Source: Streptomyces monashensis
Lineage (GTDB): Bacteria; Actinomycetota; Actinomycetes; Streptomycetales; Streptomycetaceae
NCBI RefSeq assembly: GCF_001866665.1
Contig: NZ_MLYO01000063.1
Coordinates: forward strand, 124,001-188,000
Reading direction: 5' to 3'
Length of the DNA: 64,000 nt
Each line of letters starts with the position of its first letter. Position 1 is the first letter of the stretch. The notes under the pieces were generated by a model, which did not search any database, was not told where the DNA came from, and worked only from the letters and a program-made list of their open reading frames with translations. Positions 16,633 through 26,026 of the stretch are shown one piece after another. The translations under genes were made by a program, and so were the position numbers.

Positions 16633-19218
16633 GTGCCCGGTGAGAATCTGTCCCGCGACGAGGCCCGGGAGCGGGCCGCCCTGCTGTCGGTCGACGGGTA
16701 CGACGTGTCCCTGGACCTGCGGTCCGCCGTCGGGGACGGAGGGTCCGAGGGCGGAGCGCCGCGCACGTTCCGCTCGGTGACCACGATCCGCTTCCGCTGC
16801 ACCGAGCCGGGCGCCGCGAGCTTCGCCGACCTGATCGCGCCGGACGTGACGTCGGTGTCGCTCAACGGGCGCGACCTGGACCCGGGCGAGGTCTTCGACG
16901 GCGCGCGGATCCTGCTGGAGGACCTGGCGGCGGAGAACGAGCTGGTGGTGGACGCCCGGTGCGCCTACTCCCGCACCGGCGAGGGCCTGCACCGCTTCGT
17001 CGACCCCGAGGACGGCGAGGTCTACCTCTACACGCAGTACGAGCCGGCCGACTCCCGCCGGGTGTTCGCGAACTTCGAGCAGCCGGACCTGAAGGCGCCG
17101 TACCGCTTCGAGGTCCGGGCCCCCGAGGGCTGGACGGTGTGGAGCAACGGCGCGGGCGAACTGACCGACGGCGTCTGGAAGTTCGCGGAGACCAAGCCGA
17201 TCCCGACGTACATCACCTGCGTGGTGGCGGGGCCGTACCACTACGTGACCGACTCCTACACCCGCACCCTCGAGGACGGCTCCAAGCTGGAGATCCCGCT
17301 CGGCGCGATGTGCCGCAAGGGGCTCGCCCCGCACTTCGACGCCGACGACGTCTTCCTGGTCACCAAGCAGGGCCTGGACTTCTTCCACGACCACTTCGAC
17401 TACCCGTACCCGTTCGGGAAGTACGACCAGGCGTTCGTGCCCGAGTACAACCTGGGCGCGATGGAGAACCCGGGTCTGGTGACCTTCCGCGAGGAGTACA
17501 TCTTCCGCGGCAAGGTGACGCAGGCGTCGTACGAGGCCCGGGCCAACGTCATCCTGCACGAGATGGCCCACATGTGGTTCGGCGACCTGGTCACCATGGA
17601 GTGGTGGGACGACCTGTGGCTGAAGGAGTCCTTCGCGGACTTCATGGGCTCGTTCGGGAACGTCGGCGCGACCCGTTTCACCGGCGCCTGGATCACCTTC
17701 GCCAACCGCCGCAAGGCGTGGGCCTACCGCGCGGACCAGCTGCCCTCCACGCACCCGATCACGGCGGACATCCGCGACCTGGAGGACGCCAAGCTGAACT
17801 TCGACGGCATCACGTACGCCAAGGGCGCCTCGGTGCTCAAGCAGCTGGTGGCGTACGTCGGCCAGGACGCGTTCCTGGAGGGCGCCCGGCGCTACTTCAA
17901 GCGGCACGCGTACGGCAACACGCGCCTCGGCGACCTGCTGTCGGCGCTCGGCGAGACCAGCGGCCGGGACATGTCGGCCTGGGCGCGCTCCTGGCTCCAG
18001 ACGGCCGGGGTCAACTCGCTGACCCCGCAGGTGCTGCTCGAAGACTCCCGCGTCCGTGAGCTCGCGGTGGTGCAGGAGGCACCCGGGACCCACCCCGAGC
18101 TGCGGCCGCACCGGGTCGCGGTGGGGCTGTACCGGCGTACGGCCGAGGGCGCGCTGGAGCGGTACGCGCGCGTGGAGACCGACGTGGAGGGCCCGCGCAC
18201 GGTCGTCGCGGAGCTGGCGGGCGCCGACGCGCCGGACCTGGTCCTGGTCAACGACGACGACCTGACGTACTGCAAGATCCGCTTCGACGCGGCCTCGCTG
18301 GACACCCTGCGCGGCCACCTGGGCGAGCTGACGGACCCGCTGGCGCGCGCGCTGTGCTGGTCGGCGCTGTGGAACATGACGCGGGACGCGCTGCTGCCGG
18401 CCCGGGACTTCATCGCGCTGGTGCTGAGGTTCGCGGGCCGGGAGTCCGATATCGGCGTGCTCCAGATGCTGCACGCGTGGGCGGAGTCGGCGGCGGTGCA
18501 CTACACCGCGACCGGGCGGCGCGCGGAGGCCGGGCGGGAGCTGTGCCGGGGCGCCTCGGCCGAGCTGCACGCCGCCGAGCCGGGCAGTGAGCACCAGCTG
18601 GCGTGGGCGCGGTTCTACGCGCGCGTGGCCGACGCGCCGGAGGCGTTCGAGCTGCTGACCGGGCTGCTGGACGGCACGACGACGATCGACGGCCTGGAGG
18701 TGGACCAGGAGCTGCGCTGGGCGTTCCTGGAGCCGCTGGCCGCGCACGGCGTGGCGGACGAGTCGGCGCTGGCCGCCGAACTGGCCCGCGACGACACGGC
18801 GTCCGGCAAGCGCCACCAGGTCCGCTGCCTCGCGGCCCGCCCCTCGGCGGCGGTCAAGGCGCAGGCGTGGGCGCAGGTCGTGGAGTCCGACGCGCTGTCG
18901 AACGCGCTGGTGGAGGCGACGATCGCGGGCTTCGACCGGGCCTCGCAGCGGGAGCTGACCGCGCCGTACGCCGAGAAGTACTTCGCGGCGATCGAGCGGG
19001 TGTGGCGGGAGCGGTCGATCCAGATCGGCATGGACGTCGTACGGGGTCTGTTCCCGGCGCTCCAGGACCGTCCGGAGACGCTGGCGGCGACGGACGCGTG
19101 GCTTCGGGAGCACCGCGACGCGGCCCCGGCGCTGCGCCGGCTCGTCCTGGAGGCGCGGGACGACCTGGCGCGGGCGCTGCGCGCACAGGAGTGCGACGCG
19201 GAGGCCGGCACCCGCTGA
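16633..19218 (+). CDS. pepN: Aminopeptidase N (M1 family), first paralog
   Basis: The product has 861 residues. M1 metallopeptidase motifs are complete: the exopeptidase motif GAMEN at 275-279, and zinc ligands His309, His313 and Glu332 (HEMAH...LKESFA). A C-terminal ERAP1-like helical domain fills residues 520-861. It removes N-terminal residues from peptides in the cytoplasm. The GTG at 16633 is chosen over 16624 because GGAG ends 9 nt before it, and because MPGxNL matches the start of the second paralog at 32710. It diverges from the DsbA-like gene. Confidence 0.92.
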   Translation: MPGENLSRDEARERAALLSVDGYDVSLDLRSAVGDGGSEGGAPRTFRSVTTIRFRCTEPGAASFADLIAPDVTSVSLNGRDLDPGEVFDGARILLEDLAAENELVVDARCAYSRTGEGLHRFVDPEDGEVYLYTQYEPADSRRVFANFEQPDLKAPYRFEVRAPEGWTVWSNGAGELTDGVWKFAETKPIPTYITCVVAGPYHYVTDSYTRTLEDGSKLEIPLGAMCRKGLAPHFDADDVFLVTKQGLDFFHDHFDYPYPFGKYDQAFVPEYNLGAMENPGLVTFREEYIFRGKVTQASYEARANVILHEMAHMWFGDLVTMEWWDDLWLKESFADFMGSFGNVGATRFTGAWITFANRRKAWAYRADQLPSTHPITADIRDLEDAKLNFDGITYAKGASVLKQLVAYVGQDAFLEGARRYFKRHAYGNTRLGDLLSALGETSGRDMSAWARSWLQTAGVNSLTPQVLLEDSRVRELAVVQEAPGTHPELRPHRVAVGLYRRTAEGALERYARVETDVEGPRTVVAELAGADAPDLVLVNDDDLTYCKIRFDAASLDTLRGHLGELTDPLARALCWSALWNMTRDALLPARDFIALVLRFAGRESDIGVLQMLHAWAESAAVHYTATGRRAEAGRELCRGASAELHAAEPGSEHQLAWARFYARVADAPEAFELLTGLLDGTTTIDGLEVDQELRWAFLEPLAAHGVADESALAAELARDDTASGKRHQVRCLAARPSAAVKAQAWAQVVESDALSNALVEATIAGFDRASQRELTAPYAEKYFAAIERVWRERSIQIGMDVVRGLFPALQDRPETLAATDAWLREHRDAAPALRRLVLEARDDLARALRAQECDAEAGTR

Positions 19219-19277
19219 GCCTTGGCCTGAGCCTGCCCCGTAGGTGACCGTTACGAAATTCGGTCAACCGCAGCCGT

Positions 19278-19311
19278 AACCCCTGGTCCGCCCCCAATCG
19301 GACCAGGGGTT
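19278..19311 (+). terminator. 13-bp hairpin after pepN
   Basis: AACCCCTGGTCCG (19278-19290) pairs with 19299-19311 around an 8-nt loop and is followed by TTTCG. It lies 60 bp after the pepN stop. Confidence 0.75.
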
Positions 19312-19425
19312 TTCGCTGCCTATTCGGCAACCGAACACCTGACCTTTAGTCCCGGCTTGTCCGCATTCTTCAACGGCCGTGTAACAGCGGTTAAAGGGGG
19401 GACGAGACGCGGGAATCCCGACGCC

Positions 19426-20475
19426 ATGACGCACAACACCCCGCTCTCCCCCCGCCCCCTCCGCCATCTCTCCCAGGCCCACCGCCGCGTCATGACGGCG
19501 GGCCGGCTGCGCGCCCACGGCGTGACGACGGCCGAGCTGAACGAGCAATGCCGCCCCGGCGGTCCCTGGCAACAACTGCTCCCGCACGTGGTCCTGCTCC
19601 ACCCCGGCCCGCCCACGGGCGAGGAGTGGCTGCACGGCGCCCTGCTGTACGCGGCCCGCGAGAACGCGCCCGAGAAGACGCCGGCCGTCCCGTCCCAGCC
19701 GACGGCGGACGACGCCCACCGCCCGGCCTACCCCGACGTGATGATCACCGGTCTCGCCGCGCTGGCCCTGTACGGCTTCTCGGCCACTCCGCCGCTGACC
19801 TCCCTGGACCACGTGCAGGTCCTCGTCCCGCGCCGGCGCCGGCTGCGCTCCGCGGGCTACGTCCGCGTCCTGCGCACCCCCGCCCTGCCCACGCCCCGCA
19901 CGGTGACGGGCCTGCCGGTGGCGCCGGTGCCCCGGGCGCTGGCGGACGCGGTCACGGAGCTGACCGACGGGCAGACGGTACGGCGGCTGCTGACCGAGGC
20001 GGTGCGCGGCGGCCACTGCGAACCGGCGTCGGTGGTACGGGAGTTGACCAAGGCGAAGCTGCTGAACCTCCCCCATGTGATCGACGCCGTGGACTCCCTG
20101 CTGGCGGAGGGACGTTCGATCGCCGAGGACCGCCTGTACCGGATGGTCCGCGACCACGCCCTGCCCGACCCGGTCTGGAACGTCGACCTGCGCCTGCCCG
20201 GCGGCCCGCACCTCGGCGGCCTGGACGCGTACTGGCCCGACCAGGCGGTGGCGGTCGAGCTGGACACCAGGGCGCCCCGCCAGGACGACGACGCACTCTG
20301 GTCGGAGTACACGCGCAAGCGCGAGCACCTGGAACGCCTCGGGATCACGGTCGTGTACGTCACGCCGAGGAAGCTCCGCGAGTCGCCGGAGCAGCAGGCG
20401 ACGGTGATCCGTACGGCCCTGATGGCGTCCGCGGACCGCGACCCGGCCGCGTATGTCGTGGTGCTCCCCCGGTAG
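19426..20475 (+). CDS. Hypothetical protein with AbiEi-like N-terminus and DUF559/Vsr-like nuclease fold
   Basis: The product has 349 residues and no signal peptide. The N-terminal 100 residues suggest a winged helix (VMTAGRLRAHGVTTAELNEQ and LAALALYGF). The C-terminal part carries DxxWPDQAVAVELD, resembling the PD-(D/E)xK core of DUF559/Vsr-like proteins. It is followed by a helix with RKREHLERLGITVVYV, also typical of that fold. The general arrangement is common in actinobacterial proteins of unknown function. Nuclease activity is inferred only. The ATG at 19426 is preferred to an upstream TTG at 19357. Confidence 0.65.
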   Translation: MTHNTPLSPRPLRHLSQAHRRVMTAGRLRAHGVTTAELNEQCRPGGPWQQLLPHVVLLHPGPPTGEEWLHGALLYAARENAPEKTPAVPSQPTADDAHRPAYPDVMITGLAALALYGFSATPPLTSLDHVQVLVPRRRRLRSAGYVRVLRTPALPTPRTVTGLPVAPVPRALADAVTELTDGQTVRRLLTEAVRGGHCEPASVVRELTKAKLLNLPHVIDAVDSLLAEGRSIAEDRLYRMVRDHALPDPVWNVDLRLPGGPHLGGLDAYWPDQAVAVELDTRAPRQDDDALWSEYTRKREHLERLGITVVYVTPRKLRESPEQQATVIRTALMASADRDPAAYVVVLPR

Positions 20476-20516
20476 TGACGGACCGAAGGAGCACCGACGG
20501 GGGACGCAGGAGGGGA

Positions 20517-20555
20517 GAGGAGGGGCCGCCGGACGGATTCCGGTGGCCCCTCCTC
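20517..20555 (+). terminator. 16-bp hairpin after the DUF559-like gene
   Basis: GAGGAGGGGCCGCCGG (20517-20532) pairs with 20540-20555 with one G-T pair and a 7-nt loop. It starts about 40 bp after the stop codon. Confidence 0.75.
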
Positions 20556-20589
20556 GGTGTCTCGTGACGCTCCGCTCTCACCCGACCGG

Positions 20590-20618
20590 CCGAGGCCGGC
20601 GGGCGGTGCCGGCCTCGG
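20590..20618. repeat. 11-bp inverted repeat just before the secreted hydrolase gene
   Basis: CCGAGGCCGGC (20590-20600) and its inverse (20608-20618) enclose 7 bp and end 19 bp before the ATG at 20638. It may be an operator, or a hairpin in the 5' end of the message. Confidence 0.45.
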
Positions 20619-20637
20619 CCGCGGTACACCGGGACGT

Positions 20638-21447
20638 ATGCGACACACCCGGATGGCCGCATGCTGCTCCGCCCTCGTGCTCGCCACGGCCTGCCCCGCC
20701 ACCGCCCCCGCCTCGGCGTGGGGCGCGGCCCGGACGCCGGCCCCGGGCTACGTGGCCCTCGGCGACTCCTACTCCTCCGGCGTCGGCGCCGGCGACTACC
20801 TCCCCGGCCGCAGGGAGTGCAAGCGCAGCAGCCGGTCGTACCCGATGCTGTGGGCGGCGGCGCACCACGCGGCGGCCTTCGCCTTCCCCGCGTGCAACGG
20901 CGCCAGGGTGGGCGACGTCCTCGGCGGACAGCTCGGCGCGCTCGGCCCGCGCACCCGGCTGGTCACACTCACCGTCGGCGGCAGCGACGTGGGCTTCGGC
21001 TCGGCGATGGCGATCTGCGCACTGGGCGGACCCGTCCCCTGTCTCGCGGCCGTCTCCCAGGCGCGCACCGTCATGGCGCGCGAACTCCCGCGCAGCCTGG
21101 ACCGGCTCTACTCGGCCATCAGGGACCGGGCTCCCGCCGCACACGTCGTGGTGCTCGGCTATCCGCACCTGTACCACCTCGAGGGCACCTGCCGCAGCGG
21201 CCTGAAGGACACCGAGCGCGCCGCCATCGACAGCGCCGTGGACCGTCTCGACGCCGTGATCGCCGGGCGCGCGACCGGCCACGGGTTCTCCTTCGCCGAC
21301 GTCAGGGCCGCCTTCGCCGGCCACGAGATCTGCTCCCGCGACCCCTGGCTGCACAGCGTCGACCCGTTCGCGCCGACCGAGTCGTACCACCCGACGGCAC
21401 CGGGCCAGGCGCACGGCTACTTCCCGGCCCTCGACCGGGCTTCCTGA
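20638..21447 (+). CDS. Secreted SGNH/GDSL hydrolase
   Basis: The product has 269 residues with a signal peptide (AACCSALVLATACPATAPASA, cleavage near residue 27). Block I GDSYSSG has nucleophile Ser44, block III is TVGGSD, and the C-terminal catalytic His is in ESYHPTAPGQ. Cysteines at several places (RECK, PACNG, CALGG, TCRSG, EICS) suggest disulfides, as in the Streptomyces extracellular esterase family. It likely acts as a lipase or esterase outside the cell. It converges on the glycosyltransferase gene with a 16-bp gap. Confidence 0.88.
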   Translation: MRHTRMAACCSALVLATACPATAPASAWGAARTPAPGYVALGDSYSSGVGAGDYLPGRRECKRSSRSYPMLWAAAHHAAAFAFPACNGARVGDVLGGQLGALGPRTRLVTLTVGGSDVGFGSAMAICALGGPVPCLAAVSQARTVMARELPRSLDRLYSAIRDRAPAAHVVVLGYPHLYHLEGTCRSGLKDTERAAIDSAVDRLDAVIAGRATGHGFSFADVRAAFAGHEICSRDPWLHSVDPFAPTESYHPTAPGQAHGYFPALDRAS

Positions 21448-21463
21448 GCCGCAGCCGGGCGGG

Positions 21464-22711
21464 CTACAGCTCGTCCGGTACCTCTTCGCCCACAGTGTGC
21501 TGTGCGACGATCCGCCGGCCGCCGACGTGTGAGGCGTACACCTCGTCCAGCAGCGTGGCATAGGCCGCGATCATCCTCGTCCGGCTGAAGCGCTCCCGGC
21601 TCAGGTCCAGCGCCGCCCCGAGCTCCGCGCGGGACGCGATCGCGGCGGACCAGGCCAGGGCGATCGCGGCCGGGTCCGGCGCCGTGACGAAGCCGAGGCC
21701 CTCGACGATCGACGCGCTGTCGCCGACATCGGTCGTCACCGGGACCGCGCCGCACATCATGCCCTCGATCAGGCACAGCGGAGCCGCCTCGCCCGAGACG
21801 GAGGTCAGGGCGACGGCGTCGGCACCGGCGTACACGGCCTGCATGTCGTGCCGGACACCGAGGAGCCCGATCCGCTCCGCCAGGTGCCGGTCCCCGCCGA
21901 ACGCGACCTCGATGTCGGCCCGCAGGGCGGGGTTCTCGCCGGTCATGCCCGCCCCGCACATCAGCACGTGGCCCTCGGGTTCGCGGGCCAGCCAGGTGCG
22001 GGCGGCGGCGAGGAGGAGCGGGACGTTCTTCATCGGGGCGTACCGGGCCGCGAAGACGACCACCGGGGCCTGGCCGCCGATCCCCAGGGACGCCCGGAAG
22101 GCGAGGCGCGCCGCCGGGTCCGGGCGGAAGCGGAGCAGGTCCACCCCGTTGGGGATCACGTGCAGCAGGGCGGCCGGGACGCCCGCCGCCTCGTAGGCCG
22201 CCCGGGTCGACTCGGCGCAGCACACGCACGCCACGACCGTGCCGTCCGCGATGGCGGCCCTCAGCTCGTCCAGCGCGGGCCCCTGGTTCTCCGGGTCGGA
22301 GCGGTGCAGGCCGACCACGACGGGGCGGCGGGGCAGACCGGCCTGGTTCACCAGCGCCAGCGGCTGCTCCTTCAGGGAGAGGACGACGTCCGCGCCCGCC
22401 ATCGCACGAGCCGTTTCGGCCAGCTCCGGGCCGCTGAAAACGTTCGCCGCCAGCGCCCCGTCCACCAGCCCGGCGCTGCGGCCGAGCGAGGTGACGCCGA
22501 CCCCGGCGGCGGTCAGCGCCCGGTAGCAGGTGTCGTCCTCCATGCGCTGCCGGGTGGCCTCGCGGCGGACCTCGCCATGGATGCTCAGCACCCGGTGGGA
22601 CTGGCCGCCCTCGGCCAGTCCCAGTACGACGTCGCTGTGCACGATCCGGGCGCCTCCGGAGAAGAAGCCCTCGTAGACCGACAGCACCCGCAGTCCGTGT
22701 GTCGAGCGCAC
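21464..22711 (-). CDS. Glycosyltransferase family 4 protein
   Basis: This 415-residue protein begins LRVLSVYEGFFSGGARIVH, an N-terminal GT-B domain pattern. The C-terminal nucleotide-sugar part follows, with PVVVFAARYAPMKNVPLLL and EAAPLCLIEGMMCGAVPV near residue 300. GT4 enzymes transfer a sugar from a nucleotide donor with retention. Acceptor and donor cannot be named. The start is a GTG. It does not sit in a recognisable polysaccharide cluster; the neighbours are secreted hydrolases. Confidence 0.85.
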   Translation of the reverse strand: MRSTHGLRVLSVYEGFFSGGARIVHSDVVLGLAEGGQSHRVLSIHGEVRREATRQRMEDDTCYRALTAAGVGVTSLGRSAGLVDGALAANVFSGPELAETARAMAGADVVLSLKEQPLALVNQAGLPRRPVVVGLHRSDPENQGPALDELRAAIADGTVVACVCCAESTRAAYEAAGVPAALLHVIPNGVDLLRFRPDPAARLAFRASLGIGGQAPVVVFAARYAPMKNVPLLLAAARTWLAREPEGHVLMCGAGMTGENPALRADIEVAFGGDRHLAERIGLLGVRHDMQAVYAGADAVALTSVSGEAAPLCLIEGMMCGAVPVTTDVGDSASIVEGLGFVTAPDPAAIALAWSAAIASRAELGAALDLSRERFSRTRMIAAYATLLDEVYASHVGGRRIVAQHTVGEEVPDEL

Positions 22712-22839
22712 ACGACCACCCGCCTTGCATCAAACGATCGAGAAGATCGAGCCATCCCCGTGAACAGCGGGTTAGCCGATATGAGGCGGTACGGACATTG
22801 CGTCCGCGTTAACACGGAAGGACGGGAATGAAACGTTGG

Positions 22840-23988
22840 CTAACAGAATTCCCCTCGGACGACCGCTCCCGTGTCGCCGGTCCAGTCGCCGTTGAGGTTG
22901 ACCGCCACGGAGTGCCGGCCGTTCTCGCTCGTGGCCGCCTCGGACGCCGAGCCGTGGATGCCGCCGGTGTGTCCCCAGACGTGGACGCCGCAGGTCAGCC
23001 TGGTGTCCATGAGGCCGAGCCCGTAGCGGATGTTGGGAGCGATCCGGCTGGCGACGGTGGTCTTCATCTCCTTCAGCTGCCGGGGCGGGAGGAGTTCCCC
23101 GCCGAGCAGGGCGCCGTAGAAGCGGTCCAGGTCGGCGGAGTCGGAGATCATCTCGCCGGCGGAGGAGGCGATGGACGGGTTGAGCTCCGTGACGTCGTAC
23201 GTGGGGCCGCTCGGGTTCGCGAACTTCGAGTACGCCCGGCTGCTCGGCCGCGGCAGGGTGGTCCTCGTGCCGGGTACGGAGGTCGCGGTCAGCCGCAGCG
23301 GCCGGATGACGCGGTGCTCGATCTCGGTGGCGTAGGAGTGGCCGGTGACCTTCTCGATCACCAGGCCGGCCACGACGTAGTTGGTGTTGGAGTAGTTCCA
23401 GGAGGTGCCCGGCGCGAAGTCCGGCTGGTGCCGCATCGCGATCGCCACCAGGTCGTGCGCGGTGACGGTGTCGTGGCGGTGCGCGTAGAAGCCGTCCGGG
23501 GTGAAGTAGGCGCGCCGGAAACCGGTGTCGGCGAGGTAGTCGGGGATGCCGCTGGTGTGGTTCAGCAGTTGGCGGACGGTGACGCGGCTGCCGTCGTTGC
23601 CGTTCCCGTGGACGAGGCCCGGCAGCCATTTCGCCACCGTGTCGTCCAGGGACAGCCGGTGCTCCGCCTCCAGCTGGAGCAGCACGGTGGCGACGAAGGT
23701 CTTGGTGATGCTGGCGACGCGGTAGCGGTCGGCCGCCGAGCGCGGCTCGCCCGTGCGCAGGTCGCCCACGCCCGCCGTGGTGGACCAGGTGCCGTGGGTG
23801 TCCCTCGCGGTGGCGGTCGCGCCGGGCACCCCGGCCGTGACGGCGGCCTCGACGGCCTTGCGGGTGGCGGCGTGCCCGCCGCCCGCGAGGCCGTCACCCC
23901 CGATGCCGCCGGCGGCGGACGCCGGAGCGGCCAGGACGGCCGAGACGAGCAGGGCGGCGGCCCCCACCAGAGTCGTACGTACACGCAT
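22840..23988 (-). CDS. Secreted serine hydrolase (class C beta-lactamase / D-Ala-D-Ala carboxypeptidase family)
   Basis: The product has 382 residues with a signal peptide ending near ASA (residue 25). The catalytic motif SITK gives Ser93 and Lys96. A YSN motif is seen in SWNYSNTNYVVAG, and HTGGIHG corresponds to the third motif. Such secreted proteins include R61-type DD-peptidases and esterases; which one applies is open. The ATG at 23988 is taken because the signal peptide begins there. Only 60 bp separate it from the metallophosphoesterase remnant on the same strand. Confidence 0.88.
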   Translation of the reverse strand: MRVRTTLVGAAALLVSAVLAAPASAAGGIGGDGLAGGGHAATRKAVEAAVTAGVPGATATARDTHGTWSTTAGVGDLRTGEPRSAADRYRVASITKTFVATVLLQLEAEHRLSLDDTVAKWLPGLVHGNGNDGSRVTVRQLLNHTSGIPDYLADTGFRRAYFTPDGFYAHRHDTVTAHDLVAIAMRHQPDFAPGTSWNYSNTNYVVAGLVIEKVTGHSYATEIEHRVIRPLRLTATSVPGTRTTLPRPSSRAYSKFANPSGPTYDVTELNPSIASSAGEMISDSADLDRFYGALLGGELLPPRQLKEMKTTVASRIAPNIRYGLGLMDTRLTCGVHVWGHTGGIHGSASEAATSENGRHSVAVNLNGDWTGDTGAVVRGEFC

Positions 23989-24063
23989 GTCTTCCCCCAG
24001 CATGTGATGAACGATGCGGTCGGAGGATGAAACGGGTGCCGGATGCGTGAAGGTTGCTCGGCG

Positions 24064-24585
24064 TTAGGCCAGTTGGGTGAGTTTCAGCTCTTTCTTGAGC
24101 ACCAGCTCGGTGTTCCGGTCCGCCGCGGTGCCGCCGAGGCTCGTGTCGGCGCCGGGGGCGTTGTGGGCCAGCTCGCGGTAGAGGGCGGCGAGGCCGGTCT
24201 GGGAGAGGTCGGAGAAGTCGGTGCGGTGCGGGGCGGCGGACTCGATCAGGGTGGTGAAGACCGAGATCGTGCCGTCCTTGTTGTCGGCCAGCTCGATGAC
24301 CCGGGCGAGGTGCGGGAAGTCGATGTGGGAGGCGGTGGAGATCTCCCGGAAGGAGTGGCCGCCGGAGCCGTGGTGCGGGGTGACGACGTTCTTGTGGACA
24401 TGGCCGTTCACCCAGGCCAGGACGTTCGCGTGGGCGGACAGCAGCGAGAGCACCTCGGCGCCGGTGTGCCGCTGCTCGCCGGGGCGGGCCGGGTCGGGGC
24501 GGGTGTTGTTCGTCGTCGTGCTGGTGTGGTGGCTGAAGACGACGACGTGGGAGTCCCTGTTGTCCTTGAGCGTTGGAGTCGACGG
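24064..24585 (-). pseudogene. C-terminal remnant of a TIGR03767-type metallophosphoesterase
   Basis: About 174 codons match the C-terminal third of this family: FSHHTSTTTNN, WVNGHVHKNVV and EISTASHIDFPHLARVIEL. The metal-binding GHVH/SHHT residues of the last blocks are kept, but the N-terminal two thirds and start codon are missing. Family homology fades upstream of LKDNRDS at about 24580. The NUDIX gene ends 30 bp beyond, so a deletion probably fused the two neighbourhoods. Expression as a functional enzyme is unlikely. Confidence 0.7.
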
Positions 24586-24614
24586 GGAGCGGATCGCGCG
24601 TGGCCGGGAGCCGG

Positions 24615-25109
24615 TCACTCGTCGTTCATCTGCCGGGGCAGGGGCCCTGCCGCCGAGGGCCCGTGGGACGGCCGCCCATGGGGCGGGCGCTCGTGCCACA
24701 GTCCGAGGGCGATGTCGACGAGGGGTACGCGGTTGAGTCCGGGTACGGCGTCCAGCGGCTGCCAGGCGGCGAGGTCGGTGGATCCGCCGACCTCGTACCG
24801 GAGTTCGCCGCCGGTGACCTCGCCGGCGTAGACGATCCGGACCCCGTGGTGGTCCATGCGCCGGCCGACGCGCGGATGGTCGACCAGCCGGAGGGAGTGG
24901 ATGCCGAGGAGGTCGGTGACCCGGATCCGGTAGCCGGTCTCCTCGGCGACCTCACGGCGGACGGTGTCGTACGGATCCTCGCCGTGCTCCATGCCGCCGC
25001 CGGGCAGCACCCACTCCGGCGTGCCGTCCGGGCCCGGCGAGCGGGCGAGCAGGAGCCGGCCGTCGCGGACGCACACGGCGTAGGCCGCCACCCTCAAGTT
25101 CCTTCGCAT
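24615..25109 (-). CDS. NUDIX hydrolase
   Basis: The product has 164 residues. The Nudix box reads GGGMEHGEDPYDTVRREVAEE followed by TG, close to the GX5EX7REUXEEXGU consensus, with Glu residues for magnesium. N-terminal VAAYAVCVRDGRLLLA is usual for MutT-like and ADP-sugar hydrolases. It cleaves a nucleoside diphosphate linked to another group; the substrate is unknown. Its neighbours upstream (PNPOx-like, VOC) face the same way at gaps of 9 and 2 bp, so they probably form one transcript. Confidence 0.85.
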   Translation of the reverse strand: MRRNLRVAAYAVCVRDGRLLLARSPGPDGTPEWVLPGGGMEHGEDPYDTVRREVAEETGYRIRVTDLLGIHSLRLVDHPRVGRRMDHHGVRIVYAGEVTGGELRYEVGGSTDLAAWQPLDAVPGLNRVPLVDIALGLWHERPPHGRPSHGPSAAGPLPRQMNDE

Positions 25110-25118
25110 GCGCGGACG

Positions 25119-26024
25119 TTAGCGCGCGATGTCCGGATTCGCCGGTGAATATTCGGGGGCGGACCAGCGCAGCGGCAGGGCGCCCGGGGTCCACCGGGCA
25201 GCGGTGAGCGCGAAGCGCACGGTACGCCCGCCGTCGGCCGTGAACCCGGTGTGCGCCTCGCCGGTGAGCTGGAGGGTGTCGCCGGTGGTCCAGTCGAGGA
25301 AGAGCAGCCCGGCGCGCGGGTCGGCGCGCAGGTTGCCGAGGGTGAGGAACATGGCGTTGCCGGGGTAGTCGGGCCAGGTGAGTTCGCGCGGTGAGACGAC
25401 CCGGACGAAGCCGGGGTTGCCGCCGCGGTGACTGGCGTCGGCGCCGCCGCCGTGCACGGTGGCGAGGAAGAAGGTGTCGGCCCGGCGGACGAACTCCTGC
25501 TGCTCCTGGCCCAGTTCGGCGAGGAGCCGCGGGGTGCCGGGCGTGCGGTCGGCGACCGAGTCGTACGACTCCCGGCGCTGGATGTACTTGGGGCAGTTGG
25601 AGAAGACCTGGTCCGCCTCGACGGCGAAGCCCCGCGCCGTGGGCCGCAGCCGGCCGTTCAGGCGCATACGGCGGCGGGTGCGGGGATCGAGGGCGATGGT
25701 GCCGATGCGGGTGCCGGGGGTGCGCAGGGCCGGGGCGAGCGGGGCGCCCGGGAGGCCGGCCGGGTGCGGGTCCCCGGCGGTGGCGACCGACATCTGCCGG
25801 GGGCCCGTCGCCCGGACGAACCCCGGCGCCCCCGTCAGCGCCGACGCCCACACCCGCCCGGTCCCCGGGTCTGCCGCGCCGACGACGAGCAGGGGCTGGA
25901 GCTCCAGGAAGGCCGCCGCCACCGGCTTGATGTCCTGGCCGAGGGAGCGGCCGACGTGGTCGGCGCGGTCACGGACGCCCAGCAGCTCCTGCACGGCGAG
26001 CGAGCCCGCGTGGTAGGCGCCCAT
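25119..26024 (-). CDS. Pyridoxamine 5'-phosphate oxidase-like FMN-binding protein
   Basis: This 301-residue protein has two split-barrel halves. The second holds ADTFFLATVHGGGADASHRGGNPGFV and PDYPGNAMFLTLGNLRADPRAG, typical of the PNPOx-like superfamily that binds FMN or F420. Such double-length proteins are often annotated as 2Fe-2S/FAD or general oxidoreductases. No ferredoxin domain is fused here. The stop is 2 bp before the VOC gene in the transcript order, so they are coupled. Confidence 0.75.
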   Translation of the reverse strand: MGAYHAGSLAVQELLGVRDRADHVGRSLGQDIKPVAAAFLELQPLLVVGAADPGTGRVWASALTGAPGFVRATGPRQMSVATAGDPHPAGLPGAPLAPALRTPGTRIGTIALDPRTRRRMRLNGRLRPTARGFAVEADQVFSNCPKYIQRRESYDSVADRTPGTPRLLAELGQEQQEFVRRADTFFLATVHGGGADASHRGGNPGFVRVVSPRELTWPDYPGNAMFLTLGNLRADPRAGLLFLDWTTGDTLQLTGEAHTGFTADGGRTVRFALTAARWTPGALPLRWSAPEYSPANPDIAR

Positions 26025-26026
26025 GG

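Noticed and set aside
19357-19425. Upstream extension of the DUF559-like gene to a TTG
   Set aside because: No ribosome binding site, and the extension adds residues without family similarity.
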